The notes beneath the pieces are model-generated. The model worked only from the letters and a program-made list of their open reading frames with translations. It did no database searches and was not told the DNA's origin. Of a stretch of DNA of 40,506 bases, positions 17,332 through 25,009 are shown piece by piece (within the stretch, counting starts at the first letter, position 1; every line of letters starts with the position of its first letter). The position numbers and the translations under genes were made by a program. The stretch spans positions 43,573 through 84,078 of the forward strand of contig NZ_MSCC01000005.1 of assembly GCF_002954455.1 (NCBI RefSeq), given 5' to 3'. The DNA comes from Photobacterium aquimaris. Its GTDB lineage: Bacteria; Pseudomonadota; Gammaproteobacteria; Enterobacterales; Vibrionaceae.

Positions 17332-17597
17332 TTAGTCTTCTTGAACATTGAATTTACGATCAAGCGCATTCATGCGTACGACATACACAAAAATCAGTGC
17401 AACAAAGGTAAAGATTGATCCTTGTTGCGAGAACCAAAAGCCTAATTTGAAGCTACCAAACTGAATGGTATTGAGCGCATCAACAAATAAAATGCCTGCG
17501 CCATATGAGACTAAAAACCAGATAGCGAGTAATGATCCCATGATACTAAGGTTTTTTTCCAGTAGGCTTGAGCCTGTTCCTTTGATTCAAATGCCAT
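17332..17597 (-). CDS. DUF4212 symporter small subunit, with one-base N-terminal frameshift
   Basis: The family's small partner protein of SSS transporters normally has about 85-90 residues, with two membrane segments. Here a good start exists at 17597 (MAFESKEQAQAYWKK, with AGGAG before it), but after 15 codons a run of seven A at 17552-17558 puts it out of frame and it soon stops. One more A would give AYWKKNLSIMGSLLAIW and continue into the 69-codon frame from an ATG at 17541 to 17332, which holds both membrane segments ('GSLLAIWFLVSYGAGILFVD' and 'SIFTFVALIFVYVVRMNAL'). The ATG at 17541 has no ribosome site. This is either a homopolymer sequencing error, a real frameshift mutation, or slippage at the A run. 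It is tightly linked to the symporter gene. Confidence 0.8.
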
Positions 17598-17711
17598 TGT
17601 TATCTCCTATTGAATACGATACAACGTTAAGTTGTTAGTAAAATGTTATGAATAAACGATAGCAATAATGGCATTATTCAGCCGTGCAACTTTAGTCGAG
17701 CGCAGTAACGC

Positions 17712-17738
17712 AAAAACGCCTACTAATGAGGCGTTTTT
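17712..17738 (-). terminator. Terminator after crbR
   Basis: AAAAACGCCT pairs with AGGCGTTTTT around a seven-base loop, with a T run on the minus strand. It lies 73 bases past the crbR stop and upstream of the DUF4212-symporter pair. Confidence 0.75.
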
Positions 17739-17810
17739 GAGATCTATATCGAGTTATATCTGCTATGGCGTAGGCAAGGGGTAGGCTAAGGTCTAAGGGA
17801 GTGTTGTGGA

Positions 17811-18440
17811 TTAATTAATTTCTAACTGTTGTAATAATATTACTGCTTGAGTACGGTTTTTAACTTCTAATTTTCGAAAAATAGCGGTCATATGTGCTTT
17901 GATTGTTGCTTCAGAAACATTGAGTTCATAAGCGATTTGTTTATTGAGTAAGCCTTCGGTCAACATGGTTAACACTTTATATTGTTGCGGTGTTAATGCT
18001 GCGATTTTGGTGGCTAATTGTTGATTATGTGGATTGTGATTGATGGTGGTAGGAAAATAAGGTTCACCATTAAGGATTTGTTTTAATGCGCTTAATAAGA
18101 CGTGCATATCACTGGATTTGGGAATGAATCCAAATGCGCCATGGCTATAAACTTGTTGAACTACAGTGTCTTCTTCGCTGGCTGAAATGACGACAATAGC
18201 TAACTCTGGATACTGCTGCCGTAATTGAATCAGCCCTGACATACCATTGGAGCCTGGCATTTTGAGATCAAGGAGTAATAAATCGATATCACCACTTTTA
18301 TCAAGCAAAGCAAATAATGAATCTTGCGAATCTGCTTCAAGGAGATTTGCGCCGCTGATAGCCATATGAATTGATTGAAACAGAGCATTGCGAAACAGCG
18401 GATGATCATCGGCGATAACAATGGTGTAGTGAACGTCCAT
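17811..18440 (-). CDS. crbR: LuxR/NarL-type response regulator, CrbR type
   Basis: This 209-aa protein has an N-terminal receiver domain (IADDHPLFRNAL start, phospho-Asp58 in LLLLDLKMPG, then VVISASEED, and Lys in 'GAFGFIPKSSDMHVLL') and a C-terminal LuxR helix-turn-helix ('LTPQQYKVLTMLTEGLLNKQ', SEATIKAHMTAIFRKLEVKNRTQAV). CrbR/ErdR-type regulators have exactly this build, pair with CrbS/MxtR kinases and activate acs. Here it lies 2.3 kb downstream of the convergent crbS, beyond the symporter pair. The receiver/LuxR assignment is certain; the partner is inferred from context. Confidence 0.85.
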   Translation of the reverse strand: MDVHYTIVIADDHPLFRNALFQSIHMAISGANLLEADSQDSLFALLDKSGDIDLLLLDLKMPGSNGMSGLIQLRQQYPELAIVVISASEEDTVVQQVYSHGAFGFIPKSSDMHVLLSALKQILNGEPYFPTTINHNPHNQQLATKIAALTPQQYKVLTMLTEGLLNKQIAYELNVSEATIKAHMTAIFRKLEVKNRTQAVILLQQLEIN

Positions 18441-18563
18441 GGTGATGCCTATTGTCGTGATTGATTTTTTGACGTTAACATTTCACTAACTAAGGTGCAA
18501 TTTAGTCACTGCAGAGATTGGATCTTGATCGCGGTTGTCATTGTGGTTATGTAATTGTATGCG

Positions 18564-19067
18564 TTATTTGGCGTTAGTTTGTGAGATTGACGGTGATGCA
18601 ATAGAGAATATCGGTTGTTGTAAATGGGCACTAAAATTATCGGCATTGATAAAACCACTTATTCTTGCTTGTGGCAAAGGGTGGCCTTGAGGATCCCAAA
18701 ATAATAAGCTTGGAAAACCGATAACGTTAAGGTGCTGCATTAATGCAATATCAGCAGTAGAGTTGGCCGTTACATCTGCTTTTAAGCGGGTAAAGTTATT
18801 GAGTTGGAGAATAACTTTACCCGCAGGAAAGGTCTGTTGCGAGAGGGCAGCACAGGGGGAACACCAGGCTGCATAAACATCAAGTATCACTGGACGTTGC
18901 TGTTTAGCGGCGATACTAAGGGCATATTGTAATTCTGAAATTGAATTAACAAGGGTAAATTTAAGCGCTGCTGGCGTTTTTTTAGTAAATAAAAAGTAAC
19001 CACTTACTATCATTATAAGCACTATAAATATGCTGATAAATGATGTTTTTTTGTTGATAGTGATCAT
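18564..19067 (-). CDS. Membrane-anchored thioredoxin-like protein resembling DsbD gamma domain
   Basis: This 167-aa protein has one N-terminal membrane segment (about residues 9-27) that should anchor it with the rest in the periplasm, and a thioredoxin fold with active site C69-S-P-C72 (VYAAWCSPC). Beyond this, 'LKADVTANSTADIALMQHLN' and the GHPLPQARISGFINADNFSAHL stretch closely resemble the C-terminal (gamma) domain of DsbD, which passes electrons to DsbC and CcmG. The alpha and membrane (beta) domains of DsbD are absent. The gene lies where dsbD is found in relatives of the aspA-dcuA locus. It may be a separate periplasmic reductase or all that is left of dsbD. It ends without a clear terminator. 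Confidence 0.8.
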   Translation of the reverse strand: MITINKKTSFISIFIVLIMIVSGYFLFTKKTPAALKFTLVNSISELQYALSIAAKQQRPVILDVYAAWCSPCAALSQQTFPAGKVILQLNNFTRLKADVTANSTADIALMQHLNVIGFPSLLFWDPQGHPLPQARISGFINADNFSAHLQQPIFSIASPSISQTNAK

Positions 19068-19154
19068 GACTTGCCATCCTTGCCGTCGTTAAGTGTGCTG
19101 AGAGCGGATTTAGAAATAAGACTATATTTAGCTTAGCAATGATTTATCACAACC

Positions 19155-19182
19155 AAAAAAAAGCTGCTCGAAAGCAGCTTTT
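19155..19182 (-). terminator. Terminator after dcuA
   Basis: AAAAGCTGCT pairs with AGCAGCTTTT around a CGAA tetraloop (TTCG read on the minus strand), followed by a T run. It lies 24 bases past the dcuA stop. Confidence 0.85.
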
Positions 19183-19205
19183 GAACACTTAGGGGGAAGT
19201 GTTAA

Positions 19206-20513
19206 TTATAGAATGAAGCTACCGAATAAGAAGCCTAATGCGACTGAAGTAGTAATGGTAACTACACCAGGAATAAAGAATGGATGGTTAAAGACCCAGT
19301 TACCAATTCGCGTTGAACCAGTGTCATCCATTTCTACCGCAGCTAATAGCGTTGGGTAGGTTGGTAACACGAACAATGCACTAACAGCAGCAAAAGAAGC
19401 CACCATGGTTAGCGGTGCAACACCAATAGCTAATGCTGCTGGCATTAATGCTGTCGTCGTCGCGCCTTGAGAGTAAAGTAGCATTGAAGCAAAGAATAAA
19501 ATCAGTGCTAGCATCCAAGGGTGGCCACTTAATAATGAACCTGCAATTTCTTTAATGCCATCAACGTGAGCGTTAACGAAAGTCGCACCTAACCAAGCAA
19601 CACCAAGTACACAAATACAAGCAGTCATACCAGAGCGGAACGTTGGTGCTGATGGAATTTCAGCAGCATCAATCTTAGTGATCCATACCGTTACTGCCGC
19701 AGAGGTAAGCATCACTGCAATGATTGCTTCGTTACGACCTAGTGTTGGATCGGTAATTAAGCCAATAGAATGAGAAATCGCAGCGGCATAACAAACAACC
19801 AGTACAATCGCAGTAATGAAAATGTAAGTTGCTTTACGCGCTGTTGGTTTAATATCGCGCTTACCCGTTTGTTCAATATTGACTAAACCTTTGGCTAAAC
19901 GATCTTGGTAAACTGGATCATCTTTAAGTTCACAACCCATAAAGTTAGCCACAAAAGCACCAACCATACAGGCAATAAATGTGGTTGGAATACAAATAGC
20001 AAGCAGCGTAATGTAGCTAACCCCAACAGGTTCAAGAATACCAGAGAAGAACACTACAGCGGCTGAAATAGGTGAGGCTGTTATAGCGATTTGTGATGCA
20101 ATAACGGCAATGGAAAGTGGGCGAGAAGGGCGAATGCCTTGACCTTTAGCCACTTCAGCAATAACGGGTAAGGTTGAAAACGCAGTATGTCCTGTACCTG
20201 CTAATACTGTCATTAAATAGGTTACGATAGGCGCATAAAAGGTAATACGCTTAGGGTGTTTACGAAGGAAGTTTTCTGCAAGCTCTACCAGCCAGTCCAT
20301 ACCACCGGCAACTTGCATCGCGGCAATGGCTGTGATCACTGACATAATAATTAAAATAACATCAATAGGGATCAGAGACTCACTAGTGGGAACACCAAAG
20401 ATCAATGATAATACTAATACACCTGCACCACCGGCGAAGCCGATACCAATACCGCCAATCCGTGAGCCTAAATAAATAAAGCCCAGAACGACCAAGAGTT
20501 CAATTCCAGTCAT
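19206..20513 (-). CDS. dcuA: C4-dicarboxylate transporter DcuA
   Basis: DcuA exchanges aspartate, fumarate or malate for succinate across the inner membrane, mainly during anaerobic growth. The 435-aa length and about 10-12 membrane segments fit the Dcu family (E. coli DcuA 433 aa). Typical stretches include 'FAGGAGVLVLSLIFGVPTSE', 'GTGHTAFSTLPVIAEVAKGQ', 'ISAAVVFFSGILEPVGVSYI' and 'LVNIEQTGKRDIKPTARKAT'. It lies 115 bases after aspA in the same direction, with a hairpin between them. With AspA and fumarate reductase it forms a full aspartate-to-succinate module. Certain at family level; DcuA rather than DcuB rests on gene order. Confidence 0.96.
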   Translation of the reverse strand: MTGIELLVVLGFIYLGSRIGGIGIGFAGGAGVLVLSLIFGVPTSESLIPIDVILIIMSVITAIAAMQVAGGMDWLVELAENFLRKHPKRITFYAPIVTYLMTVLAGTGHTAFSTLPVIAEVAKGQGIRPSRPLSIAVIASQIAITASPISAAVVFFSGILEPVGVSYITLLAICIPTTFIACMVGAFVANFMGCELKDDPVYQDRLAKGLVNIEQTGKRDIKPTARKATYIFITAIVLVVCYAAAISHSIGLITDPTLGRNEAIIAVMLTSAAVTVWITKIDAAEIPSAPTFRSGMTACICVLGVAWLGATFVNAHVDGIKEIAGSLLSGHPWMLALILFFASMLLYSQGATTTALMPAALAIGVAPLTMVASFAAVSALFVLPTYPTLLAAVEMDDTGSTRIGNWVFNHPFFIPGVVTITTSVALGFLFGSFIL

Positions 20514-20569
20514 AGAATTTTTCCTGTCTAAAAGTTTAATGATAAAAATAAAAAATAGGATTTGTTCAC

Positions 20570-20602
20570 AAAAAAAAGCGGATAATCAAATGACAATCCG
20601 CT
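20570..20602 (-). terminator. Hairpin between aspA and dcuA
   Basis: AGCGGAT and ATCCGCT pair around a 12-base loop and are followed on the minus strand by eight T. It would terminate part of the aspA transcripts and so lower dcuA relative to aspA. Confidence 0.7.
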
Positions 20603-20628
20603 GGTATTCTCCTCAGACGCTAACGTTT

Positions 20629-22089
20629 TTAGTTATAACGTTTAGCTTTATATTGAGGATGCATTAAGTTTTCGATGGAGAAGATATCATCTAATTGCTC
20701 CTCAGTCAGTAATCCTCGCTCAAGTACCACTTCACGGACACTCTTACCGGTTTCTGCACAAATCTTACCAACAATATCACCTTCATGATGGCCAATGAAT
20801 GGGTTTAGATAAGTCACGATACCAATTGAATTAAAGACGTAGCTTTCACACACTTCTTTGTTAACCGTAATACCTTCGATGCATTTCTCACGTAGGTTAA
20901 TACATGCATTTTTAAGCAGGCCGATTGATTCAAAAATCGCTTGGCCAATCACTGGTTCCATTACGTTTAGCTGTAATTGACCCGCTTCTGCTGCAAAAGT
21001 GATGGTCGTGTCGTTACCAATGACTTTAAAGCAAACTTGGTTAACCACTTCAGGGATAACCGGGTTTACTTTCGCTGGCATAATAGAAGAGCCAGCTTGC
21101 ATTTCAGGTAGGTTAATTTCGTTTAGACCCGTACGCGGACCTGAAGAAAGTAAACGTAAGTCATTACAAATCTTAGATAACTTAACAGCAGTACGTTTTA
21201 GTGCGCCGTGAACCATTACGTAAGCGCCACAATCTGATGTCGCTTCGATTAAATCTTCTGCAGCTACAACAGGTAAACCTGTGATTTCAGCAAGACGTTG
21301 AACAGATAACTGTTGGTAGCCTGTTGCAGCGTTCAGACCAGTACCGATCGCAGTTGCACCAAGGTTAACTTCAAGTAGCAGTTGTGCTGTGTATTGAAGG
21401 TTTTTAATTTCTTCTTTTAGCAGTACACCATATGCATGGAATTCTTGACCGACAGTCATCGGTACTGCGTCTTGAAGCTGAGTACGACCCATTTTCAGAA
21501 TGTTTGCAAATTCAGTTGCTTTAACATCAAATGCTGTTTTTAAGTAATCCAATGCTTCCAACATGCTAATGATGCTGTTGTATACCGCTACACGGAAACC
21601 TGTTGGGTAAGCACAGTTAGTTGATTGTGATTTGTTTACATGGTCATTTGGGTTAACGATGTCGTAGCGACCTTTTTCTTCACCCATGATTTCAAGTGCA
21701 AGGTTAGCAATAACTTCGTTAGTGTTCATATTAACAGATGTGCCAGCACCACCTTGGAAAACGTCAGATGGGAATTGATCCATGCAACGGCCACTTTCAA
21801 GAATAAGATCACACGCTTGAACAATGTAATTACCGATGTCAGAAGGAATAGCACCAAGCTCTTTGTTAGCCATAGCTGCTGCTTTTTTGGTAAAGACCAT
21901 ACCACGTACAAATTCAGGAACATCAGAAATTGTTGTATTTGAAATATTGAAGTTTTCAATTGCACGTAGAGTGTGAATGCCCCAATAAGCATCCGCTGGA
22001 ACATGACGTTCACCTAGTAGATCTTCTTCGATACGTGTTGCAACATTCAGTGTTGCATTATTTTTTTCAAGATCAATCATCTGAGACAT
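20629..22089 (-). CDS. aspA: Aspartate ammonia-lyase (aspartase)
   Basis: AspA splits L-aspartate to fumarate and ammonia, supplying fumarate for respiration. The 486-aa protein has the fumarase/aspartase superfamily signature GSSIMPAKVNPVIPEVVNQV, whose SS loop holds the catalytic Ser. It also has 'GGAGTSVNMNTNEVIANLAL', 'NKSQSTNCAYPTGFRVAVYN' and GRTQLQDAVPMTVGQEF. It is slightly longer than E. coli AspA (478). It is divergent from fxsA and upstream of dcuA, as in E. coli. An imperfect CRP-like core (TGTGA-N6-TCGCG, minus strand, 22285-22300) lies about 200 bases upstream. Firm identification. Confidence 0.98.
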   Translation of the reverse strand: MSQMIDLEKNNATLNVATRIEEDLLGERHVPADAYWGIHTLRAIENFNISNTTISDVPEFVRGMVFTKKAAAMANKELGAIPSDIGNYIVQACDLILESGRCMDQFPSDVFQGGAGTSVNMNTNEVIANLALEIMGEEKGRYDIVNPNDHVNKSQSTNCAYPTGFRVAVYNSIISMLEALDYLKTAFDVKATEFANILKMGRTQLQDAVPMTVGQEFHAYGVLLKEEIKNLQYTAQLLLEVNLGATAIGTGLNAATGYQQLSVQRLAEITGLPVVAAEDLIEATSDCGAYVMVHGALKRTAVKLSKICNDLRLLSSGPRTGLNEINLPEMQAGSSIMPAKVNPVIPEVVNQVCFKVIGNDTTITFAAEAGQLQLNVMEPVIGQAIFESIGLLKNACINLREKCIEGITVNKEVCESYVFNSIGIVTYLNPFIGHHEGDIVGKICAETGKSVREVVLERGLLTEEQLDDIFSIENLMHPQYKAKRYN

Positions 22090-22537
22090 AATATAGCCCT
22101 TTGCAAATCTTTATAATTAGAATCAATAAGTAAGCCAACATTTATAGCGATAATCCATTGTCGCAAAGTTGTGGCTAGATGATCGTACCTGACACCTTAA
22201 TTGCAGCCGATAATACTCCCCTCAACCGCTAAAAACATAACCAAGATCACTTTTTACGAGAGCTTGTTAATCTTTGCACGGAAACGCGATCTCTTTCACA
22301 TTTTCTGTTAACAGTAGTACGTTATTTCGCATGTAAAATGAAGAAAAATGACAAGATGTGAATAAATTGTGGTGTGTCAATGATAGTTTTGCGAGCAAAT
22401 TCAAATTACACTCTTGTCTTATTTGTTAACACTTTTCAGAGAGCTAATAAAATTTGTACTGAGTAATTGGCGTTATAATCAGGTAATGTTTACTACTGTG
22501 CATCAGCATGAAACTATTTAATTAAAAGGGGTTGTTT
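22090..22537. promoter_or_regulatory. Divergent control region between aspA and fxsA
   Basis: No gene is supported. It is AT-rich with an imperfect CRP core on the minus strand at 22285-22300 (TGTGA-AAGAGA-TCGCG, two mismatches in the second half). I see no good FNR palindrome (TTGAT-N4-ATCAA), although aspA would be expected to respond to oxygen. fxsA is preceded by AAAGGGG. Confidence 0.4.
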
Positions 22538-23032
22538 GTGTTTCCACTGTTAATGTTATTGTTTATTGTGGTGCCGATAGTTGAAATTGGCTTATTCATT
22601 CAGGTGGGGGGGTTATTAGGTTTGTGGCCAACGATTGCGATTGTGTTATTGACTGCAGTTATTGGGGCATCATTAGTGAGAAGTCAAGGTATTGCAACCT
22701 TAATCTCGGTACAAAATAAGCTCCAACAAGGCGAAATGCCAACTCAAGAAATTGTTGAAGGAATGCTACTTGCCGTTGCCGGAGTATTATTATTAACTCC
22801 AGGATTTATGACCGACGCATTAGGGCTCGTATTATTATTGCCATCATCACGGGCGAAAGTAGCACAATTATTAATGCAAAAAGTGACGCTAAAAAGTAAT
22901 TTTAGTCATTTCGGTGGTGGTTTTTCACAGCATCGGCATTCAGAACATGGTGCCAATGGTGATGTGTTTGATGGTGAATATGAGCGTACAGATGAGCATA
23001 AAAATAACAATTCTAATCATCGATTACCGTAA
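22538..23032 (+). CDS. fxsA: FxsA membrane protein (GTG start)
   Basis: FxsA is a small inner-membrane protein; in E. coli its overproduction relieves exclusion of phage T7 by the F plasmid, and its normal role is unclear. This 164-aa version has three hydrophobic segments: one at the start, one around residues 23-43 (TIAIVLLTAVIGASLVRSQG), and one around residues 75-97 ('LLTPGFMTDALGLVLLLPSS'). A His/Gly-rich hydrophilic tail with DGEYERTDEH follows, as in E. coli. A TTG at 22532 would sit directly on the AAAGGGG ribosome site, whereas the GTG at 22538 is well spaced, so I chose GTG. Divergent from aspA, as in E. coli. Confidence 0.92.
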   Translation: MFPLLMLLFIVVPIVEIGLFIQVGGLLGLWPTIAIVLLTAVIGASLVRSQGIATLISVQNKLQQGEMPTQEIVEGMLLAVAGVLLLTPGFMTDALGLVLLLPSSRAKVAQLLMQKVTLKSNFSHFGGGFSQHRHSEHGANGDVFDGEYERTDEHKNNNSNHRLP

Positions 23033-23064
23033 TTGTAACATTTAGCCTGTTTATTGGTGATGAA

Positions 23065-23094
23065 TAAAAAAGCAGCGATGGCTGCTTTTTTTTA
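23065..23094. terminator. Two-way terminator between fxsA and the MATE gene
   Basis: AAAAAAGCAGC pairs with GCTGCTTTTTT around GATG, with A and T runs on either side, so it can work in both directions. It lies between two convergent genes. Confidence 0.85.
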
Positions 23095-23104
23095 TTCATG
23101 CTAT

Positions 23105-24469
23105 TCATATTCTATTGAGTGTAAATAGCTGCTCTTTACGTAGTTTTCGCGCGTAATAATAGGCCCCAATACCACTAATAATATTGGCAACTGCAATGCC
23201 AATAAATAGTCCTTCAGTGCCATGAATATAACTGCCGATCCATGCCGCGGGTAGTAATAACACAAATAGCCGCAGTAGATTCCAGCACAGTGCATTAATG
23301 GTTTTGTGCAGTGCATTAAGAGCGCTAATTAACAGCATACAAATCGCTTGTAGCCCATAGCTTGCAGGTACTACTAATAAGTAATGCCACAATTGATTTT
23401 GAACTATGCTGTCTTTAGAAAATAAAGCCGCTAATGGCATACTTAATGGCACCATCGCAATAAAAACCAGCAACTGAAACCCAATCGCAAAATGCATGGC
23501 AGTAAAAAGTGCGCTAAACGCCCGCTGTGGTTTTTGTGCGCCTAAATTTTGTGCCATAAATGGCATTAATGCTGATCCAAGTGCCATCATCACAATCACT
23601 AATAATGACTCGACCCGCATTGCTGCACCATAAGCCGCCACTGAGGCCGTGCTTTGACTTGCCAATAGTGCCATTAATAACGCTCCCGATAATGGGTTGA
23701 GTGCCGTCGATAAACCAGCAGGAACACCAATATGCAAAATTTGTTGCCAATCTTTTTTTAGTAATTTCCATTGCGGTAGAATCAATAATTTTTCTTTTTT
23801 CTTAAGTAGATACACAGAAGCTGTGAGTGCAAATACCCAACTGATACCACTGGCAATAGCTGCGCCTTGAACACCTAAAGCAGGAAAAGGGCCATAGCCA
23901 AAAATTAATAAAGGATCTAAAAGGCCGTTGATAACGCCAGCGATGACCATGATTTTGGCGGGGCTTTTAGCGTCACCAGTTGCTCGAATAGCACTATTAC
24001 CCGCCATTGGGATCACCAGTAATGGAATCGCGATATACCACACTGTCATATATTGCTCGATGATCGGTAATAATTCCGCAGATGCACCCATTAAGGTAAA
24101 TAAAGGTTTAATGGTGAGCAATCCAATGATCGATCCAATAATCATTAATAGCAGGCTTAGTAATAATCCATGGGTAGTAATACGGGCCGCGCTGTGGCTA
24201 TCACCTTGACCTAGCATGCGTCCAATACTAGTTGAGATACCGACGTTCATACCCATAGTGATACAGTTCAAGCCAAAGGTAACAGGAAAGGTAAAACTGA
24301 CCGCTGCCAGTGCGTTAGTGCCCAAGCGTGAAATAAAGAAAGTATCGACTAAATTAAACATTAAAATCGCGATCATACCAAACACCATTGGCACGGTTAA
24401 ACGACGTAAGGCATCTGGTATCGGGGCCGATAATAATCGATGTTTATCTGACTTGAGTAGTGTTGCCAT
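23105..24469 (-). CDS. MATE-family multidrug/toxin efflux transporter
   Basis: This is a 454-aa protein with about 12 membrane segments in two similar halves, typical of MATE exporters, which push cationic drugs or metabolites out using Na+ or H+. The first half has 'LTVPMVFGMIAILMFNLVDT' then FFISRLGTNALAAVSFTFPV, with 'GMNVGISTSIGRMLGQGDSH'. The second half repeats the pattern with 'LGSALMPFMAQNLGAQKPQR'. I took the ATG at 24469 (MATLLKSDKH) rather than an upstream ATG at 24526, because the extra 19 residues are not family-like and would reach into the groES control region. The substrate is unknown. It is divergent from groES. Confidence 0.9.
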   Translation of the reverse strand: MATLLKSDKHRLLSAPIPDALRRLTVPMVFGMIAILMFNLVDTFFISRLGTNALAAVSFTFPVTFGLNCITMGMNVGISTSIGRMLGQGDSHSAARITTHGLLLSLLLMIIGSIIGLLTIKPLFTLMGASAELLPIIEQYMTVWYIAIPLLVIPMAGNSAIRATGDAKSPAKIMVIAGVINGLLDPLLIFGYGPFPALGVQGAAIASGISWVFALTASVYLLKKKEKLLILPQWKLLKKDWQQILHIGVPAGLSTALNPLSGALLMALLASQSTASVAAYGAAMRVESLLVIVMMALGSALMPFMAQNLGAQKPQRAFSALFTAMHFAIGFQLLVFIAMVPLSMPLAALFSKDSIVQNQLWHYLLVVPASYGLQAICMLLISALNALHKTINALCWNLLRLFVLLLPAAWIGSYIHGTEGLFIGIAVANIISGIGAYYYARKLRKEQLFTLNRI

Positions 24470-24564
24470 AGTGGTCTCAAAAAAAGGATGCTTGCATACC
24501 CTAATGCAAAGTGTGTGATCGGGCAAAATTTCTCAAATAAATAACAAAAAAAAGCCGCCTAAAC

Positions 24565-24592
24565 CTTGGGATTTAGAAATTCGACCCAACAT
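24565..24592 (+). promoter_or_regulatory. Heat-shock (sigma-32 type) promoter of groES-groEL
   Basis: CTTGGG (24565-24570) and CCCAACAT (24585-24592) are 14 bases apart, matching the sigma-32 pattern CTTGAA-N13/17-CCCCATNT apart from a few bases. It lies about 85 bases before the groES ATG. Confidence 0.6.
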
Positions 24593-24676
24593 CTTAGTGA
24601 TATAGAAAGTCACACAAGCACAAGCTTGTCGGCTTAAAATCATGGACATTACCTTAATTATCAGGAGAGACGACCA

Positions 24677-24967
24677 ATGAACATTCGTCCTTTACACGAC
24701 CGAGTTATCGTTGAACGCCAAGAAGTTGAATCTAAGTCTGCCGGTGGCATCGTGTTAACTGGTTCAGCTGCTGAAAAATCTACTCGCGGTAAAATCCTTG
24801 CTGTAGGTAAAGGTCGCATTCTAGAAAATGGCACCGTACAACCACTTGATGTACAAGTAGGCGACGTGGTTATTTTTGCTGAAGGTTACGGCACTAAAAC
24901 TGAAAAAATTGACGGTAAAGAAGTTCTTATCATGTCTGAAAATGACATTATGGCAATCGTTGAATAA
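24677..24967 (+). CDS. groES: Co-chaperonin GroES
   Basis: GroES is the lid of the GroEL folding chamber. The 96-aa length is standard (E. coli 97). The start NIRPLHDRVIVERQEVESKS, the mobile loop SAGGIVLTGSAAEKSTRGK, GDVVIFAEGYGTK and the end ENDIMAIVE are canonical. The groEL start codon follows 42 bases past the groES stop, in one operon. The ATG has AGGAGAGAC before it. Firm identification. Confidence 0.99.
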   Translation: MNIRPLHDRVIVERQEVESKSAGGIVLTGSAAEKSTRGKILAVGKGRILENGTVQPLDVQVGDVVIFAEGYGTKTEKIDGKEVLIMSENDIMAIVE

Positions 24968-25009
24968 TCCGATCACATTAAATTAAGAATTAAGAAAGGA
25001 AATCCTAAG

